Positions 62,285 to 64,000 of a stretch of DNA of 64,000 bases are shown piece after piece (position 1 is the first letter of the stretch; each line of letters opens with the position of its first letter). Made by a program: the position numbers and the translations under genes. The DNA lies in assembly GCA_030431455.1 (NCBI GenBank), contig JAUIJE010000011.1, positions 124,001 through 188,000 of the forward strand, given 5' to 3'. The notes under the pieces are model-generated. The model had not been told where the DNA came from, did no database searches, and saw only the letters and a program-made list of their open reading frames with translations. This DNA is from a bacterium. GTDB taxonomy: Bacteria > Myxococcota > UBA727 > JAUIJE01.

Positions 62285-63712
62285 ATGTCTTCCCCCTTTG
62301 TTCGCGGGCCGGTTGGCCTGTTGGTTGTGGTGTGCGGGCTCGCCGCGGGGTGCCCCCCCGAGGTTCCGCCCCCCGCCGGCCCCCCGGTGTGGACCCCCGA
62401 GGTCAGCTACCCGACCCCCGAGGCGGCCACGGTGCGGGGCCTGCTCGACCGGCGGGGCCTGATCCACGCCCACTCGGTGTTTTCCCACGACGCGTGCGAC
62501 GACATGCCGATTCTCGACAACGGCGAGCGCGACCCGGTGTGCCTCGACGACTTTCGCCGGGGGTTTTGCCAGGCGGGGCACGACTTCGTCTTCTTGAGCG
62601 ATCACCCGACCCACTTCGCGGACGGCGCGTTCCCCGACACCCTGCTGTACGACCCGGCCCGGGGCGACACCCTCGTGGACCGGGGCGCGGGCCCGGTGGC
62701 CAACTGGGTCGGCGATTGTGACCGGCCGGGCCTGATCATCGCCGGGACCGAAGGCGAGACGTTGACCGTGGGGCTCGAGGGGCACGTGCCCGGGGACAGC
62801 GCCGCGCGCCGCGCGTTGTACGGCTCGCGCGACCCCGCGGCCCTCGGGACCCTGCACGATCAAGGGGCATTGGTGTTGCTCATGCACACCGAGGACGAGA
62901 CCCCAGAGACATTGGCGGACCCCGGCATCGATGGGTTCGAGATGTTCAACCTGCACGCCAATACCTTGCTCAACGTGGGCAACATCCTCGAGGTCCTGCT
63001 GCGCATCGGCGACGGGGACCCCGAGGTCGCGCACCCGGACCTGCTCGCGCTGCACCTGGTGAGCGAAGACGACCGCTACCTGTCCAAGTGGTCCAAGGTG
63101 CTCGCCGCGGGCCACAAAAAAGTCACCACCATGGGCACCGATTGTCACCGCAACGCGCTGCCCACCATCACCGCCGACGGCGAACGCATCGACAGCTACC
63201 GGCGCATGATGCGCATGTTCTCCAATCACCTGCTCGTCGAGCCGGCCGCCGACGGGACCTACGATGACACCCATCTCAAGGCCGCCCTCGCCGCGGGCCG
63301 GCTGTACGGGGCGTTCGAATACCTGGGCTACCCCGTGGGGTTCGACTACCGGGCCGAGACCGGCGGCACCGTGCACGAGATGGGCGAGACCGTGGCCCTC
63401 GACGAGGGCGCGGTCTTTCAGCTCACCCTGCCCACCATTCAGAACCTCGACCCCACCGCGCCCCAGCCGGTGTTCACCACCCGCATTCTGCGCGCCACCG
63501 ACGAGGGCTGGGCCGAGGTCGCGCGCGGCGACGGCGATCTGTCGTACACCCCGGACGCGCCGGGGGCCTACCGGGCCGAGGTGCGCATGATTCCCTATCA
63601 TCTCCACCAAGCCCTGCGCGCCGACGCCAAGCTGCTCTTGGTCTGGCGCTTCGACGACGAGGACGCCGCGGACTGGGTCTGGATTTACAGCAACGCGATC
63701 TACGTCGAATAG
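62285..63712 (+). CDS. lipoprotein with PHP-type metal-dependent phosphoesterase domain
   Basis: A 475-residue predicted lipoprotein. The ATG at 62285 follows AAGGAG; the signal ends LAAGC. The PHP metal ligands are visible in order: HAHS, FLSDH, TEGE, LLMHTED and GTDCHR. This is the full set expected for a PHP (polymerase and histidinol phosphatase) domain, up to about residue 320. The last 150 residues are a beta-sandwich-like domain. PHP enzymes hydrolyse phosphate esters and are usually cytoplasmic, so export is unusual. It ends 13 bp inside a convergent gene. Confidence 0.82.
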   Translation: MSSPFVRGPVGLLVVVCGLAAGCPPEVPPPAGPPVWTPEVSYPTPEAATVRGLLDRRGLIHAHSVFSHDACDDMPILDNGERDPVCLDDFRRGFCQAGHDFVFLSDHPTHFADGAFPDTLLYDPARGDTLVDRGAGPVANWVGDCDRPGLIIAGTEGETLTVGLEGHVPGDSAARRALYGSRDPAALGTLHDQGALVLLMHTEDETPETLADPGIDGFEMFNLHANTLLNVGNILEVLLRIGDGDPEVAHPDLLALHLVSEDDRYLSKWSKVLAAGHKKVTTMGTDCHRNALPTITADGERIDSYRRMMRMFSNHLLVEPAADGTYDDTHLKAALAAGRLYGAFEYLGYPVGFDYRAETGGTVHEMGETVALDEGAVFQLTLPTIQNLDPTAPQPVFTTRILRATDEGWAEVARGDGDLSYTPDAPGAYRAEVRMIPYHLHQALRADAKLLLVWRFDDEDAADWVWIYSNAIYVE

Positions 63713-64000
63713 CCGGCGAACACGTCGGTCACATCCGCCGGGAGCGCGGCGCCGAGGTCGACCGCGTCGAGTTCGAGCCCGGGCGCGGTGTGCCAAAAAA
63801 GCACCGGGCCCTGCAATGTGACTGTACGGGCCGCGGCGATGAGCGCGGCCGCGGCCTTGGCGGTGTAAATCGGGTCAAGCCGCACCCCATCCTGCGCGAA
63901 CAGCGCGATGGCCGCGTCCCCTTCGGGCGATGGCCAGCCATAGCCACGCCCCACCGCGCCATCGTCGAACACCAAGGGGCAAGTCGGCCGCACGGGCCGG
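63700..64000 (-). CDS. C-terminal end of a PLP-dependent D-cysteine desulfhydrase/ACC deaminase-like protein (partial)
   Basis: The frame is open to the right edge. The visible part has GYGWPSPEGDAAIALFAQ, LDPIYTAKAAAALIAA and VLFWHTAPG. It matches the end of the D-cysteine desulfhydrase and 1-aminocyclopropane-1-carboxylate deaminase family: Gly-rich segment, LDP.YTxKA and VLFxHTGG. The catalytic Lys and most of the enzyme lie outside the window, so the substrate cannot be told. The stop overlaps the end of the PHP gene by 13 bp. Confidence 0.8.
   Translation of the reverse strand, partial: RPVRPTCPLVFDDGAVGRGYGWPSPEGDAAIALFAQDGVRLDPIYTAKAAAALIAAARTVTLQGPVLFWHTAPGLELDAVDLGAALPADVTDVFAGYST

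Overview
The window comes from a very GC-rich bacterium whose third codon positions are almost all G or C. It has a Gram-negative envelope: many lipoprotein signals, outer-membrane beta-barrel and OmpA-like domains, and a class A PBP. The many lipoproteins with Gly-Asp or Asp-Ala-Gly spacers, RCC1, kelch and ASPM/SPD-2/Hydin repeats and dickkopf-like cysteine patterns are typical of Myxococcota and related former Deltaproteobacteria. That placement is an inference. No rRNA, tRNA, CRISPR array, transposase or prophage gene was seen, and codon use looks uniform.

Layout. 1-1104: the end of a TPR protein and two tandem STAS/SEC14-like proteins. 1129-24726: a surface block with two tandem paralogous 1.2-kDa-residue-class lipoproteins (about 1210 aa each; Gly-Asp spacer, Ig-like repeats, beta-helix, Gly-rich tail), divergent from one 5293-aa protein with about 17 DUF11-type repeats, two OmpA-like domains and a C-terminal beta-barrel. 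24727-25325: a non-coding stretch packed with perfect hairpins. 25326-31634: a repetitive protein of unknown role, NhaD, and a YjgN/M48 peptidase pair followed by two small genes. 31703-37134 (minus): two SPFH proteins with NfeD, a 2OG oxygenase-like protein and a 14-repeat RCC1 lipoprotein. 37214-41584: a divergent TetR/P450 pair with palindromic operators, a vWA-FHA protein and YaeQ. 41591-50456 (minus): Cys-rich and protease-like exported proteins, PBP1A and a kelch lipoprotein. 50649-53862 (plus): YceD, YebC, TetR and PhyH. 53869-57683 (minus): two PilZ proteins, a lipoprotein and an M64-like peptidase. 57815-62163 (minus): a two-gene NAD-linked formate dehydrogenase with a fused NuoE-NuoF subunit and a selenocysteine-containing catalytic subunit. 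62285-64000: a lipoprotein with a PHP domain and the end of a PLP-dependent deaminase.

Working together. Most genes serve the cell envelope: surface or periplasmic repeat proteins, peptidoglycan synthesis, membrane quality control (SPFH/NfeD, M48) and c-di-GMP sensing (PilZ). The clearest metabolic unit is the formate dehydrogenase. Its in-frame UGA is followed by a hairpin with a GGUCU loop at the same distance as in E. coli fdhF, so the organism is predicted to make selenoproteins.

The least expected signal is not a gene. The 11-mer CAATGYCWCTG occurs 13 times on both strands and in several reading frames. It forces rare A/T-ending codons where it falls. By-eye arithmetic for a 70% GC sequence predicts well under one copy, so it looks like a dispersed DNA-level motif (uptake-, recombination- or chromosome-organisation-like) and is the main candidate for something undescribed.
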